From NCBI GenBank assembly GCA_900757415.1, contig CAAENU010000214.1, forward strand, positions 49,001 to 113,000: DNA of 64,000 nt. The letters are read 5' to 3'. The notes beneath the pieces are model-generated. The model saw only the letters and a program-made list of their open reading frames with translations, was not told where the DNA came from and did no database searches. Shown in pieces: positions 16,163 through 23,847 of the stretch (the first letter of the stretch is position 1; each line of letters begins with the position of its first letter). The stretch comes from an uncultured Oscillospiraceae bacterium. Its GTDB lineage: Bacteria > Bacillota > Clostridia > Oscillospirales > Oscillospiraceae. The position numbers and the translations under genes were made by a program.

Positions 16163-16326
16163 ACTGCATGAAATCTTCGGTTCTATTGTCAAAAAGGCCT
16201 GCGGCCCGCTGTGGACTTTTTTGCCCTTGGCGGGCCGGGAAGTACTTTTGCCACGCATATACCGCGGCAAAATGATCTTAATTCTTCACCCCTGCGGGCA
16301 CGAATTCCGTGAAGCTTTTGGCGGCG
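16163..16326. other. Intergenic DNA with a degenerate repeat copy
   Basis: No gene seen. It contains GTACTTTTGCC and, 18 nt later, GGCAAAA (16242-16275), a decayed version of the hairpin at 59719-59748, and the string CCTTGGCGGGC, close to one at 57015-57026. Probably remnants of a dispersed intergenic repeat. Confidence 0.4.
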
Positions 16327-17157
16327 TTACGTTTTCAACGCCGCATCATACAGAGCGTTGCGGCTCAGACCGGTATCATCGGCCACGGCGCGGACAGCGT
16401 CCTTCAGCCGCTGCCCCTCCTCGCGGCGGCGCAGCACCAGCGCCACGCCCTCCTCCAGCGTCAGTGCCGGAGCATCGGATCGCTGGCGGCCGGCCACCAC
16501 CAGCACATATTCCCCCCGGGGTTCATTGGCGGCATAATACGCAGCCGCGTCCGCCAGTGTAGTGCGCATGGTCTCCTCGTGGAGCTTGGTCAGCTCGCGG
16601 CACAGGGCGATCTGCCGCTCTCCGCCGAAGGCCTCTGCCATGTCGCAGAGCGTGGCGCGCAGGCGGTGGGGCGCTTCATGAAAGACCATGGTGCGCAGTT
16701 CGCCGGTCAGCTCATGGAGCTGCTCGCGGCGCTCCTTTTTGCCGGAAGGGAGAAAACCCTCAAAGGTGAAGCGAGCGGTGGGCAGTCCCGACACAGCCAG
16801 AGCATACACCGCGGCGCAGCAGCCGGGAACGGCCAGCACCGTGACGCCGTTTTCAGCGCACAGCCGGACAAGATCCTCGCCGGGATCGCTGATGGCGGGC
16901 ATGCCCGCATCCGTGACCAGCGCGCAGCTTTCGCCATCCAGCAGGCGTGCCAAAATCGCCTGCCCGGCAGAGGCGCGGTTATGTTCGTGATAGCTGACCA
17001 GTGGTTTTTTGACGCCGAAGTGGTTCAAAAGCTTCACCGATACGCGGGTATCCTCGGCGGCGATGAAATCGGCGTTTTGCAGTGTTTCAACGGCGCGGGG
17101 AGAAAAATCTCCCAGATTGCCGATGGGGGTGGCGACCAGATATAAGGTTCCGGGCAT
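16327..17157 (-). CDS. rsmI: 16S rRNA (cytidine-1402-2'-O)-methyltransferase
   Basis: SAM-dependent methyltransferase (276 aa) of the tetrapyrrole-methylase fold that modifies C1402 in the ribosomal P site. Diagnostic segments: GTLYLVATPIGNLGDFS at the N-terminus, FIAAEDTRVSVKLLNHF, YHEHN, LVTDAGMPAISDPG and a C-terminal extension. The start at 17157 is chosen because AAGGAG lies 8 nt upstream, spanning the stop of trmN6; an in-frame GTG at 17166 lacks an SD. It forms an operon with trmN6. Confidence 0.95.
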   Translation of the reverse strand: MPGTLYLVATPIGNLGDFSPRAVETLQNADFIAAEDTRVSVKLLNHFGVKKPLVSYHEHNRASAGQAILARLLDGESCALVTDAGMPAISDPGEDLVRLCAENGVTVLAVPGCCAAVYALAVSGLPTARFTFEGFLPSGKKERREQLHELTGELRTMVFHEAPHRLRATLCDMAEAFGGERQIALCRELTKLHEETMRTTLADAAAYYAANEPRGEYVLVVAGRQRSDAPALTLEEGVALVLRRREEGQRLKDAVRAVADDTGLSRNALYDAALKT

Positions 17158-17162
17158 GAGGG

Positions 17163-17873
17163 TCACTCCTTGTCTCTGAAATAAGCGCGGCGAACATCGG
17201 GAGACTCGCCGCCATCAAGCCGCAGCAGCAGCGGCGGCTCCACGCTCAGGCCGGGATTGCCGCCCCGGCGGCATTCCAGCAGCGCCAGCGCGGGGGCGCT
17301 TTGCGCCGTGTGCTGTACCAGCCGCAAGCGCTTTGGCTCCAGACCGTGGGCGGTTGCGGCGGCAAACAGAGCGGCAAGCCTGTCCGGCCGGTAGACCAGA
17401 CAAAACCGACCGCCCCACTGCAGAAGCCGCTCCGCCGCGGCAAACACATCGTCGATAGAGGCGGTCAGCTCCGCGCGGGCATCGCCGCGGGCACCGGCGG
17501 CCACCGCGCCCGCGTGGGGCGCAAAATAGGGCGGATTGGATACCGCCAGACGGAAGCGGCCTGCCGGCAGGGCTTCACGGTTTCGCAGGTCGGCGGCCAG
17601 CGGAATGAGAGGCATTTGATTGACGGCGGCATTGCGGGCCATCATGGCGCAGGCATGGGCATCCCGCTCGATGCCGGTCACTGTCAGCGATGGCTCCCGC
17701 GCCAGAAGCAGCAGACCAAGCAGCCCTGCACCGGCCCCCAGATCGCAGACCGGCTCGCCGCGGCGCAGCGTGGGAAAGCTGCCCAGCAAAAAAGAGTCTG
17801 TCGATGGGGGAAAACACTGCGCATCATACAGGTATTGCGGCCCGCCGGGCCACAGGGCCTCTGAATGCTCCAT
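17163..17873 (-). CDS. trmN6: tRNA1(Val) N6-adenine methyltransferase-like protein
   Basis: A 236-residue class I SAM methyltransferase. DLGAGAGLLGLLLL is the SAM-binding loop, and SNPPYF is the N6-adenine catalytic motif. FPPSTDSFLLGSF near the N-terminus corresponds to the YfiC/YabB family pattern. It probably methylates adenosine 37 of a tRNA. It immediately precedes rsmI, matching the Bacillus yabB-yabC order (without the GIY-YIG gene yazA). A promoter lies at 17903-17931. Confidence 0.88.
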   Translation of the reverse strand: MEHSEALWPGGPQYLYDAQCFPPSTDSFLLGSFPTLRRGEPVCDLGAGAGLLGLLLLAREPSLTVTGIERDAHACAMMARNAAVNQMPLIPLAADLRNREALPAGRFRLAVSNPPYFAPHAGAVAAGARGDARAELTASIDDVFAAAERLLQWGGRFCLVYRPDRLAALFAAATAHGLEPKRLRLVQHTAQSAPALALLECRRGGNPGLSVEPPLLLRLDGGESPDVRRAYFRDKE

Positions 17874-17902
17874 GGACAGTCCTCCTCCCTATAAGTGCTG
17901 CC

Positions 17903-17931
17903 AGTATAGCACAGGAAGGGAAAACACGCAA
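17903..17931 (-). promoter_or_regulatory. Promoter of trmN6-rsmI
   Basis: Minus-strand TTGCGT (17931-17926), 17-bp spacer, TATACT (17908-17903), 30 nt before the ATG. Confidence 0.65.
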
Positions 17932-17932
17932 G

Positions 17933-17966
17933 AAAAATGGCCGGTGCCTCAGCACCGGCCATTTTT
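17933..17966 (-). terminator. Terminator after the ferredoxin gene
   Basis: Stem AAAAATGGCCGGTGC / GCACCGGCCATTTTT with a 4-nt loop, symmetric and so able to work in both directions. Confidence 0.88.
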
Positions 17967-17977
17967 ATGTACGCATT

Positions 17978-18151
17978 TTACTCAGCGGGGCTGATAGCGC
18001 CGTTGGGGCAGGTATCTGCGCAGGTGCCGCAATCCAGGCAAGCGCCAGCGTCGATCACGTACTGGGAATCACCCTGGGAGATAGCGCCCACGGGGCAAGC
18101 GTCTGCGCAAGCGCCACAGCTGACGCAAGCGGAACTGATCTGATAAGCCAT
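17978..18151 (-). CDS. 2[4Fe-4S] ferredoxin
   Basis: A 57-residue clostridial-type ferredoxin, a soluble low-potential electron carrier. Two CxxCxxCxxxCP motifs are visible: CVSCGACADACP and CLDCGTCADTCP. The internal sequence duplication is typical. The ATG at 18151 follows GGAGG by 8 nt; a longer frame start has no SD. Monocistronic with its own promoter and terminator. The redox partner is unknown. Confidence 0.95.
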   Translation of the reverse strand: MAYQISSACVSCGACADACPVGAISQGDSQYVIDAGACLDCGTCADTCPNGAISPAE

Positions 18152-18183
18152 TTTGAGTACCTCCATTAAGATTTGTCAACGAT

Positions 18184-18211
18184 ATTGTATCATGAAAATT
18201 AAAAAAAGCAA
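18184..18211 (-). promoter_or_regulatory. Promoter of the ferredoxin gene
   Basis: Minus-strand TTGCTT (18211-18206), 16-bp spacer, TACAAT (18189-18184). Confidence 0.6.
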
Positions 18212-18258
18212 GTCCTTTCTATTCGGTTTTACCGCGAAAATTGTGGAAGCGCGCGAAA

Positions 18259-18287
18259 TTGACACCATGTGGCCGATGTGTTAGAAT
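18259..18287 (+). promoter_or_regulatory. Promoter of the nucleoside salvage operon
   Basis: TTGACA (18259-18264), 17-bp spacer, TAGAAT (18282-18287), 31 nt before the first ATG. Confidence 0.78.
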
Positions 18288-18318
18288 CGGAATAAATCAA
18301 TACAGGGAGGCCGTTGAG

Positions 18319-19140
18319 ATGGAATACACCTACGAATACTTTGCAAAAAGCGCCGAATATGTGAGAGAAAGACTGAATTTTCAGCCGGAGATCGGCATTA
18401 TTCTCGGGTCGTCTCTGGGGCCGTTTGCCGCGCAGGTGGAAAACCCGGTGGTGATCCCCTATGAGGATATCCCCCATTTTCTACGCTCCACCGTGGCCAC
18501 CCATGCCGGGAAACTGATCTGCGGAACCATCGGAGGCAAGGGTGTGGTGTGTATGTCGGGGCGGTTCCACTCCTATGAGGGGTATGATTTCCCGCAGCTG
18601 ACGGCGCCCGTTCGCCTGTTCAAGCTGCTGGGCTGCAGGGCGGTGATCCTGACCAATGCCGCCGGCGGCGTGAACCTTGCCTATAAGCCGGGGGATATCA
18701 TGATCATCAGCGACCAGATCATGTTCTCCGGCTGCTCGCCCATGCGGGGACCCAATATCCCGGAGTTCGGCCCCCGGTTTTTCGACGTGCAGAAAATGTA
18801 CAGTCCCCAGCTGCGGGCCATCGCCCGAGAGTGCGGGCGGGACAGCGGCCTGACGTTTCATGAGGGATGCTATTTCTTCATGCAGGGGCCTCAGTTTGAG
18901 ACGGCGGCGGAGATCCGAGCCATCCGCACGCTTGGCGGCGACGCGGTGGGCATGTCCACCGTTACCGAAGCGCTGACAGCGGCGCATTGCGGCTTGCCGT
19001 GTCTGGGTTTCTCCGTGATCACCAACATGGCAGCGGGGATTCTGGATCAGCCGCTTACCGACGAGGAGGTCAACGAGGTGGGACATCTGGTGGCGGACAA
19101 TTTCAGCGCCTATCTGAAAAAAGTGCTGGCAAGGATGTGA
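18319..19140 (+). CDS. punA: Purine-nucleoside phosphorylase (6-oxopurine type)
   Basis: Trimeric-type phosphorylase (273 aa) that splits purine nucleosides with phosphate into base and sugar-1-phosphate. Motifs: GIILGSSLGPFA (phosphate loop), GRFHSYEGY, TNAAGGVN, GPQFETAAE with the base-contact Glu, and SVITNMAAG. The Asn in this last motif corresponds to the residue that selects inosine/guanosine-type bases in trimeric PNPs; methylthioadenosine phosphorylases carry Asp there. SD GGGAGG precedes the ATG at 18319. It is first in an operon with a nucleoside deaminase, isomerase and aldolase, which suggests the substrate is a deaminated 5'-modified nucleoside. Confidence 0.9.
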   Translation: MEYTYEYFAKSAEYVRERLNFQPEIGIILGSSLGPFAAQVENPVVIPYEDIPHFLRSTVATHAGKLICGTIGGKGVVCMSGRFHSYEGYDFPQLTAPVRLFKLLGCRAVILTNAAGGVNLAYKPGDIMIISDQIMFSGCSPMRGPNIPEFGPRFFDVQKMYSPQLRAIARECGRDSGLTFHEGCYFFMQGPQFETAAEIRAIRTLGGDAVGMSTVTEALTAAHCGLPCLGFSVITNMAAGILDQPLTDEEVNEVGHLVADNFSAYLKKVLARM

Positions 19141-19144
19141 ACAG

Positions 19145-20434
19145 ATGAAAACACTGCTGAAAAACGCATGGATTTATACGCCTGGCGGTGTGATCCGGGG
19201 CGGCTGCCTGACGGTGGACGGCCCGACGATTGCCTATGTAGGCGCTGCGCGGCCGGAGGGCGAATTTGACAGGGAGAAGGATATGTCCGGCAAGCTGCTG
19301 CTGCCGGGACTGGTGAATGCCCATACCCACGCGGCCATGACGCTGCTGCGCGGCGTGGGTACGGATCTGCCGCTGCAAAAGTGGCTGTTTGACAGTGTGT
19401 TCCCTGTAGAGGCACGGCTGAGCGGCGAGGATATCCGGGCCGGAACGGCGCTGGCGCTGCTGGAGATGCTTGCGTGCGGCACCACCAGCTTTTCCGACAT
19501 GTATTTCTTTTCACCGGAAACGGTGGCCCAGATCCGGGACAGCGGCATGAAGGCCAATCTATGCTACCCGGTGCAGGCCTTTGACCCAGCGGACACCTTT
19601 ACGAAGAACGAGAGCGCCCGGAAGCAGGAGCGGCTGCACCGCGACTGGCACGGCGCCGGCGAGGGACGGATCCTTGTTGACGGCTGCCTGCACGCGGAAT
19701 ATACCTGCAACATGGATGTGGCGGCGGGCGTGGCGGCATGGAGCCGGGAAAACGGTTTGCGGATGCATATCCATCTGAGTGAAACGGAGCGTGAGCACCG
19801 GGAGTGCCTTGCCAAGTATGGAAAGACGCCGGCCCAGTGGATGGATGCGTTGGGGGTATTTGATGTACCCTGCGCCGCCGCCCACTGCGTGTGGGTGACG
19901 GAGGAGGACAGGAGACTGCTGCGGGCGAAAAGCGTCAGTGTGGCGCACAATCCCACCAGCAACATGAAGCTGGGCAGCGGCTTTGCCCCCGTTCCGGAGC
20001 TGCTGGAAGAGGGCGTCAATGTGGCGCTGGGCACCGACGGCGCCGCCAGCAATAACAATCTGAACATGCTGGAGGAAATGCATCTGGCCGCGGTCATCCA
20101 TAATGGCTTCCGGCGGGATACCGCACTGATGACGGCCCGACAGGTGCTGGATATGGCCACGCTTAACGGCGCAAGATTGCAGGGACGCGGCGATACCGGC
20201 ACCATCGAGGTCGGAAAACGGGCGGATATTATGGCCATCGATCTGGACAGCCCCCATCTTTTTCCCCGTCTGGACACGGCGGGACTGGCGGTATACAGCG
20301 CTCAGGCCGCCGATGTGTGCATGACCATGGTGGATGGGCGGGTACTATACGAAAACGGAGAATATCTGACACTGGATCGGGAGCGGATCCTGTGGGATGC
20401 CGAGGCCGCCGCAAAGCGGCTGTATGGCGCTTGA
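19145..20434 (+). CDS. mtaD: Amidohydrolase: 5'-methylthioadenosine/S-adenosylhomocysteine deaminase family
   Basis: Metal-dependent deaminase (429 aa) that converts adenosine-type nucleosides to inosine-type. NAHTHAAM holds His60/His62 metal ligands; MHIHLSETEREH, AHCVWVTEED and GTDGAASNNNLNM follow in the family order. The C-terminus has the usual beta-sandwich (GRGDTGTIEVGKRADIMAIDL). Known substrates of relatives are MTA, SAH and 5'-deoxyadenosine. It begins 5 nt after the phosphorylase stop. Together with that 6-oxopurine phosphorylase it predicts deamination before phosphorolysis. Confidence 0.9.
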   Translation: MKTLLKNAWIYTPGGVIRGGCLTVDGPTIAYVGAARPEGEFDREKDMSGKLLLPGLVNAHTHAAMTLLRGVGTDLPLQKWLFDSVFPVEARLSGEDIRAGTALALLEMLACGTTSFSDMYFFSPETVAQIRDSGMKANLCYPVQAFDPADTFTKNESARKQERLHRDWHGAGEGRILVDGCLHAEYTCNMDVAAGVAAWSRENGLRMHIHLSETEREHRECLAKYGKTPAQWMDALGVFDVPCAAAHCVWVTEEDRRLLRAKSVSVAHNPTSNMKLGSGFAPVPELLEEGVNVALGTDGAASNNNLNMLEEMHLAAVIHNGFRRDTALMTARQVLDMATLNGARLQGRGDTGTIEVGKRADIMAIDLDSPHLFPRLDTAGLAVYSAQAADVCMTMVDGRVLYENGEYLTLDRERILWDAEAAAKRLYGA

Positions 20435-20451
20435 GAGAGGAGAGAGCAAGA

Positions 20452-21519
20452 ATGGAACGGGCAGATCAGGGCCTTGCCTTTATGATGCGGTATGAAAATG
20501 TAGCGTGGTATGACAGCGGCGCGGTTCGCATTCTGGATCGCCGGGTGTATCCGCGCCGGGTGGAGTTTGTGACCTGCCGCACCCATGGCGAGGTGGCGCA
20601 GGCACTGCGGGATATGGTGACCCAGTCCACCGGGCCCTTTACCGCTGCCGCCATGGGTATGGCGTTGGCGGCACATGAGTGCCGCGATCTGCCGAAGGAG
20701 CGGCAAATCGCCTATTTGGAGCAGGCCATGGATGTGATCTCCCACGCGCGGCCCACCACGGTGGGGCGGATGCAGCTGATCTGCGGCGGCTGTCTGGAGG
20801 CAGCCAAGGCCGCGCTGGAACGCGGCGTGGATGATGTGGCGCTGGCCATCCGGGACTATACGGTGCAGACCAATAACCGCCGCTATAGCCGCGTGGGGCA
20901 GATGGCGGCCCATCTGGTGGAAAAATTTCCTGATAACGGCACGGTCATGACCCAGTGCTTCGGGGAGACCATTGTGGCGATGATGCTGAAAAAGTGCCGG
21001 GAGCAGGGAAAGACTATCCGGCTGTTCTGCCCGGAAACGCGGCCCTATTTTCAGGGAGCGCGGCTGACGGCCACCGTGTGCCGGGATATGGGCTTTGACG
21101 TGACAGTGATCACCGACAATATGCCGGCCTATGTGATGCAGCATGAGCATGTGGATGTATTTACCTGCGCGGCCGACGCCATCTGCTGCGACGGCTATGT
21201 GGTCAATAAGGTGGGTACCTTTCAGATTGCCATTGCCGCCAATTATCTTGGCGTGCCCGTCTATATCAGCGGCATCCCCGACAAGGGCCAGCCCACGGTG
21301 GACAGCGTGCATATCGAAATGCGGGATCCCAGCTTTACGCTGGAGGCCATGGGGGTGAAGACCGCCGCGGATGGGGTCAAGGGGTACTATCCCGCCTTTG
21401 ACATCACGCCGCCGCAGCTGATCCGCGGCGTGGCGACGGATCTGGGGATCTACTCCCCCTATGAACTGCGGGAGTATCTGGCGGTCAGTAAATTGGGGTC
21501 GTATGAGATGGTGATCTGA
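20452..21519 (+). CDS. mtnA: MtnA/eIF-2B-family sugar-phosphate isomerase
   Basis: A 355-residue isomerase of the eIF-2B/MtnA fold, predicted to convert a 5-modified ribose-1-phosphate to the ribulose-1-phosphate. Catalytic-type residues are in place: Cys169 in TVMTQCFGE and Asp247 in CCDGYVVNKVGTF. The ATG at 20452 is chosen because a GAGAGGAG SD precedes it; a longer frame overlaps the deaminase gene. The sequence is divergent from canonical MtnA, and a ribose-1,5-bisphosphate isomerase-like role is an alternative, but the neighbours favour methylthioribose or 5-deoxyribose 1-phosphate. Confidence 0.82.
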   Translation: MERADQGLAFMMRYENVAWYDSGAVRILDRRVYPRRVEFVTCRTHGEVAQALRDMVTQSTGPFTAAAMGMALAAHECRDLPKERQIAYLEQAMDVISHARPTTVGRMQLICGGCLEAAKAALERGVDDVALAIRDYTVQTNNRRYSRVGQMAAHLVEKFPDNGTVMTQCFGETIVAMMLKKCREQGKTIRLFCPETRPYFQGARLTATVCRDMGFDVTVITDNMPAYVMQHEHVDVFTCAADAICCDGYVVNKVGTFQIAIAANYLGVPVYISGIPDKGQPTVDSVHIEMRDPSFTLEAMGVKTAADGVKGYYPAFDITPPQLIRGVATDLGIYSPYELREYLAVSKLGSYEMVI

Positions 21520-21561
21520 CATACAAAATGATCGTTTAATAATTGGAGGAGGGGAGACAAA

Positions 21562-22167
21562 ATGGAGTATTCCCACAAGGAATTGCGGCAGGAAATGGTG
21601 GATATCTGCCTGGAATCACTGCATGAGGGCCTGTTTACCGGCACCAGCGGCAACCTCAGCGTGTCGTTGGGCGACGGCACGATGCTGATCACCCCCACCT
21701 CGGTGCGCTATACGGTGATGCGCCCGGTGGACATCGTGCGCTGCGATCTGGACGGCCATGTGCTGGAGGGGGAGCTGAGGCCCTCCAGCGAGTGGCGGAT
21801 GCACGCGGAGGTCTATCGGGCCTGCCCACAGCTGGGTGCCCTTTTCCATACCCATTCGCCGTATGCCACTGCCTTTGCGGTGGTGCACAGGCCGATCCCG
21901 CCGGTGCTGATCGAGACGCAGATCTTTCTGGGCGGCGAGGTGGCATGCGCGGCATATGCGCCGCCGGGCACCCGCGCTGTGGGCGAAAACGCCGTACCCT
22001 GCCTGCGGGACGGACGGGGCGGCTGCCTGCTGAACAACCACGGCGTGCTGGCGGTGGGGAAAGATCTCAATGAGGCCCGCACCCGCGCCCAGTATATTGA
22101 GGACAGCGCCCGGATCTATTACTATGCGATGCAGGTGGGTGAACCGGTGGTACTGGAACAGCTGTAA
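21562..22167 (+). CDS. Class II aldolase/adducin family protein
   Basis: A 201-residue zinc aldolase of the fuculose-1-phosphate aldolase type. GTSGNLSVSLGDGTMLITPT is the phosphate-binding region, SSEWRMHAEVY holds the catalytic Glu, HTHSPYATAFA gives two zinc histidines, and NNHGVLAVG gives the third. In the DHAP shunt, an enzyme of this family (Ald2) cleaves 5-deoxyribulose-1-phosphate or methylthioribulose-1-phosphate to DHAP and an aldehyde. Last gene of the operon; an SD (GGAGGAGGGG) precedes it and a terminator follows. Confidence 0.88.
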   Translation: MEYSHKELRQEMVDICLESLHEGLFTGTSGNLSVSLGDGTMLITPTSVRYTVMRPVDIVRCDLDGHVLEGELRPSSEWRMHAEVYRACPQLGALFHTHSPYATAFAVVHRPIPPVLIETQIFLGGEVACAAYAPPGTRAVGENAVPCLRDGRGGCLLNNHGVLAVGKDLNEARTRAQYIEDSARIYYYAMQVGEPVVLEQL

Positions 22168-22237
22168 TGTCGAAGCTTTCGCTCTTTCGGCAGGGGGCGA
22201 TGTCCACATCCCCCCCTGCCAAGCGTAATGTCCCGTA

Positions 22238-22280
22238 AAAAAAGAAAATCCGTGCCAGATCAGCACGGATTTTCTTTTTT
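22238..22280. terminator. Terminator between the salvage operon and ydcF
   Basis: 18-bp stem (22238-22255 with 22263-22280) with AAAAAA/TTTTTT ends, between convergent genes, so bidirectional. Confidence 0.9.
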
Positions 22281-22294
22281 AAATGGTTGTTTAC

Positions 22295-23041
22295 TTAACG
22301 GATTCCTGCCCAGACGGCCAGAATTCCTACGACTTCACGGCAGGCATAGCCGGCCCCCAGAAACCAGGGACTGAAGCAGCCGGCGGATTGCGGCGTCAGC
22401 CCCGCCTGCCGGGCAAACAGCTGCCCACGGTACTGATGAAAATTGTCGCTGGCGATGACCACATGGGTGTCCAGTCCGTTTTCGCGGATGATCGCAGCGG
22501 CAAACAGCAGATTCTCGCGGGTATCGAAGGATTTTTCCTCGGCGTAGATCCTTGACGGGTCGATGCCCATGGCAATCAGCTCGAGGGCGGCGCAGCCGCC
22601 CTCGGTATAAGGCTCATCGCGGCTGTCCAGCCCGCCGGTGGTGACGCATACCGCGTCGGGATGGGCGGTCAGGTAATTGTAAGCAGCCTGAATCCGGCCT
22701 TGCAGCATCATGCTGGGGCGGCCGTGATAAACCTGACAGCCCAGCAGCACCACCGTCTGCGGCGCATCCGCAGTGTCGGGGGGCCGATTGGCGGCGGCAA
22801 GACCCATGACGGCAAAGACCGACAGGGCCACAGCCAGCACAAGGCTGACACCGGCGGACAGAATACCCTTCAGCCATTTGGGAAGACGGCGGAAAAAGTT
22901 GGGAAAAAAGCAACGCCCCGCCGCCAACAGCAGCAGCGCCGCCGGCCAGAACATGCCGATATGGCATACGCCGATGCTCAGCGGTATGAGAAAATAGGCT
23001 GCGCCCAGCAGGGAAATAACGCCAAGAATTGGTAACAGCAT
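22295..23041 (-). CDS. YdcF/SanA-like membrane protein (DUF218)
   Basis: A 248-residue protein with two or three N-terminal hydrophobic segments (to about residue 82) and an extracytoplasmic DUF218 domain: VVLLGCQVYHGRPS, RIQAAYNYLTAHPDAVCVTTGG, SFDTRENLLFAAAII and VVIASDNFHQYRG. Members (SanA, ElyC, YdcF) act in envelope maintenance, with an unsettled biochemical role. It follows udk by 5 nt, so it is co-transcribed. Confidence 0.9.
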   Translation of the reverse strand: MLLPILGVISLLGAAYFLIPLSIGVCHIGMFWPAALLLLAAGRCFFPNFFRRLPKWLKGILSAGVSLVLAVALSVFAVMGLAAANRPPDTADAPQTVVLLGCQVYHGRPSMMLQGRIQAAYNYLTAHPDAVCVTTGGLDSRDEPYTEGGCAALELIAMGIDPSRIYAEEKSFDTRENLLFAAAIIRENGLDTHVVIASDNFHQYRGQLFARQAGLTPQSAGCFSPWFLGAGYACREVVGILAVWAGIR

Positions 23042-23046
23042 AGCAA

Positions 23047-23661
23047 TCAGTTCTCCGCAATGTGGTTGGCAATGCGCTGCATGATCATGTCCAGCGCCAC
23101 CAGATTGTGTCCGCCCTCCAGCACAATGATGTCGGCATATTTGCGGGTAGGCTCCACAAACTGCTCATGCATGGGCTTCACGGTGGTCAGATACTGGGTC
23201 ACCACCGATTCCAGCGAGCGGCCCCGCTCCTCCACGTCCCGCAGGGCGCGGCGCAGAATGCGCACATCGGCGTCGGTCTCCACAAAGATCTTGATATCCA
23301 GCAGATCACGCAGCGCTTTGTTCTGAAAGATGAGGATCCCCTCTACGATCACCACCTTGGTGGGGCGGATCTCCACCGTTTCATCGGTGCGGTTGTGGAT
23401 GGAATAGTCATATACCGGGCAGTGGATGGTCTTTCCCTGCTTCAGCGCCTTCAGATCCTCGATCCTCAGCTCCGTATCAAACGCGTCGGGGTGGTCGTAA
23501 TTCTGAAGGCAGCGCTCGGCAAAGGGGCGATCCTGCCGCTTGTAGTAATTATCGTGGTGTACCACGCTGATATCTCCGCCAAAACGCTGGGCCAGATGTT
23601 CCGTCAGGGTGGTTTTTCCGCTGCCGGTGCCGCCGGCAATGCCGATCATAATGGTGTTCAT
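23047..23661 (-). CDS. udk: Uridine kinase
   Basis: Pyrimidine salvage kinase (204 aa) converting uridine/cytidine to the monophosphate. P-loop GIAGGTGSGKTTL at the N-terminus, HHDNYYK, NYDHPDAFD and YDYSIHNRT are family motifs; VVIVEGILIF is the Walker B strand. Normal length. SD GGGAGG precedes the ATG, with its own promoter at 23693-23721. Confidence 0.95.
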   Translation of the reverse strand: MNTIMIGIAGGTGSGKTTLTEHLAQRFGGDISVVHHDNYYKRQDRPFAERCLQNYDHPDAFDTELRIEDLKALKQGKTIHCPVYDYSIHNRTDETVEIRPTKVVIVEGILIFQNKALRDLLDIKIFVETDADVRILRRALRDVEERGRSLESVVTQYLTTVKPMHEQFVEPTRKYADIIVLEGGHNLVALDMIMQRIANHIAEN

Positions 23662-23692
23662 AAGGGGCGCCTCCCGTATAGTGTTCCCCTTT

Positions 23693-23721
23693 ATTATAGA
23701 AAGTCATCCGGGGAAAAGCAA
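23693..23721 (-). promoter_or_regulatory. Promoter of udk-ydcF
   Basis: Minus-strand TTGCTT (23721-23716), 17-bp spacer, TATAAT (23698-23693). Confidence 0.7.
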
Positions 23722-23761
23722 GGAAAGATGTAAAAAAATGATGAATTTCCAGCAATTTCAG

Positions 23762-23791
23762 TTGACGCGGCGGCCGCTTTTGAGGTATCAT
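23762..23791 (+). promoter_or_regulatory. Promoter of the Ig-like surface protein gene
   Basis: TTGACG (23762-23767), 18-bp spacer, TATCAT (23786-23791). Confidence 0.55.
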
Positions 23792-23847
23792 AGAACAGTA
23801 TTATCAAGAGTATGTCCGAAACCATGTCCTCGGAGGGGAGTATCCAT

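Noticed and set aside
20302..21576. 424-codon minus-strand frame over the isomerase gene
   Set aside because: Shadow of mtnA in another frame; no SD and no recognisable motif.
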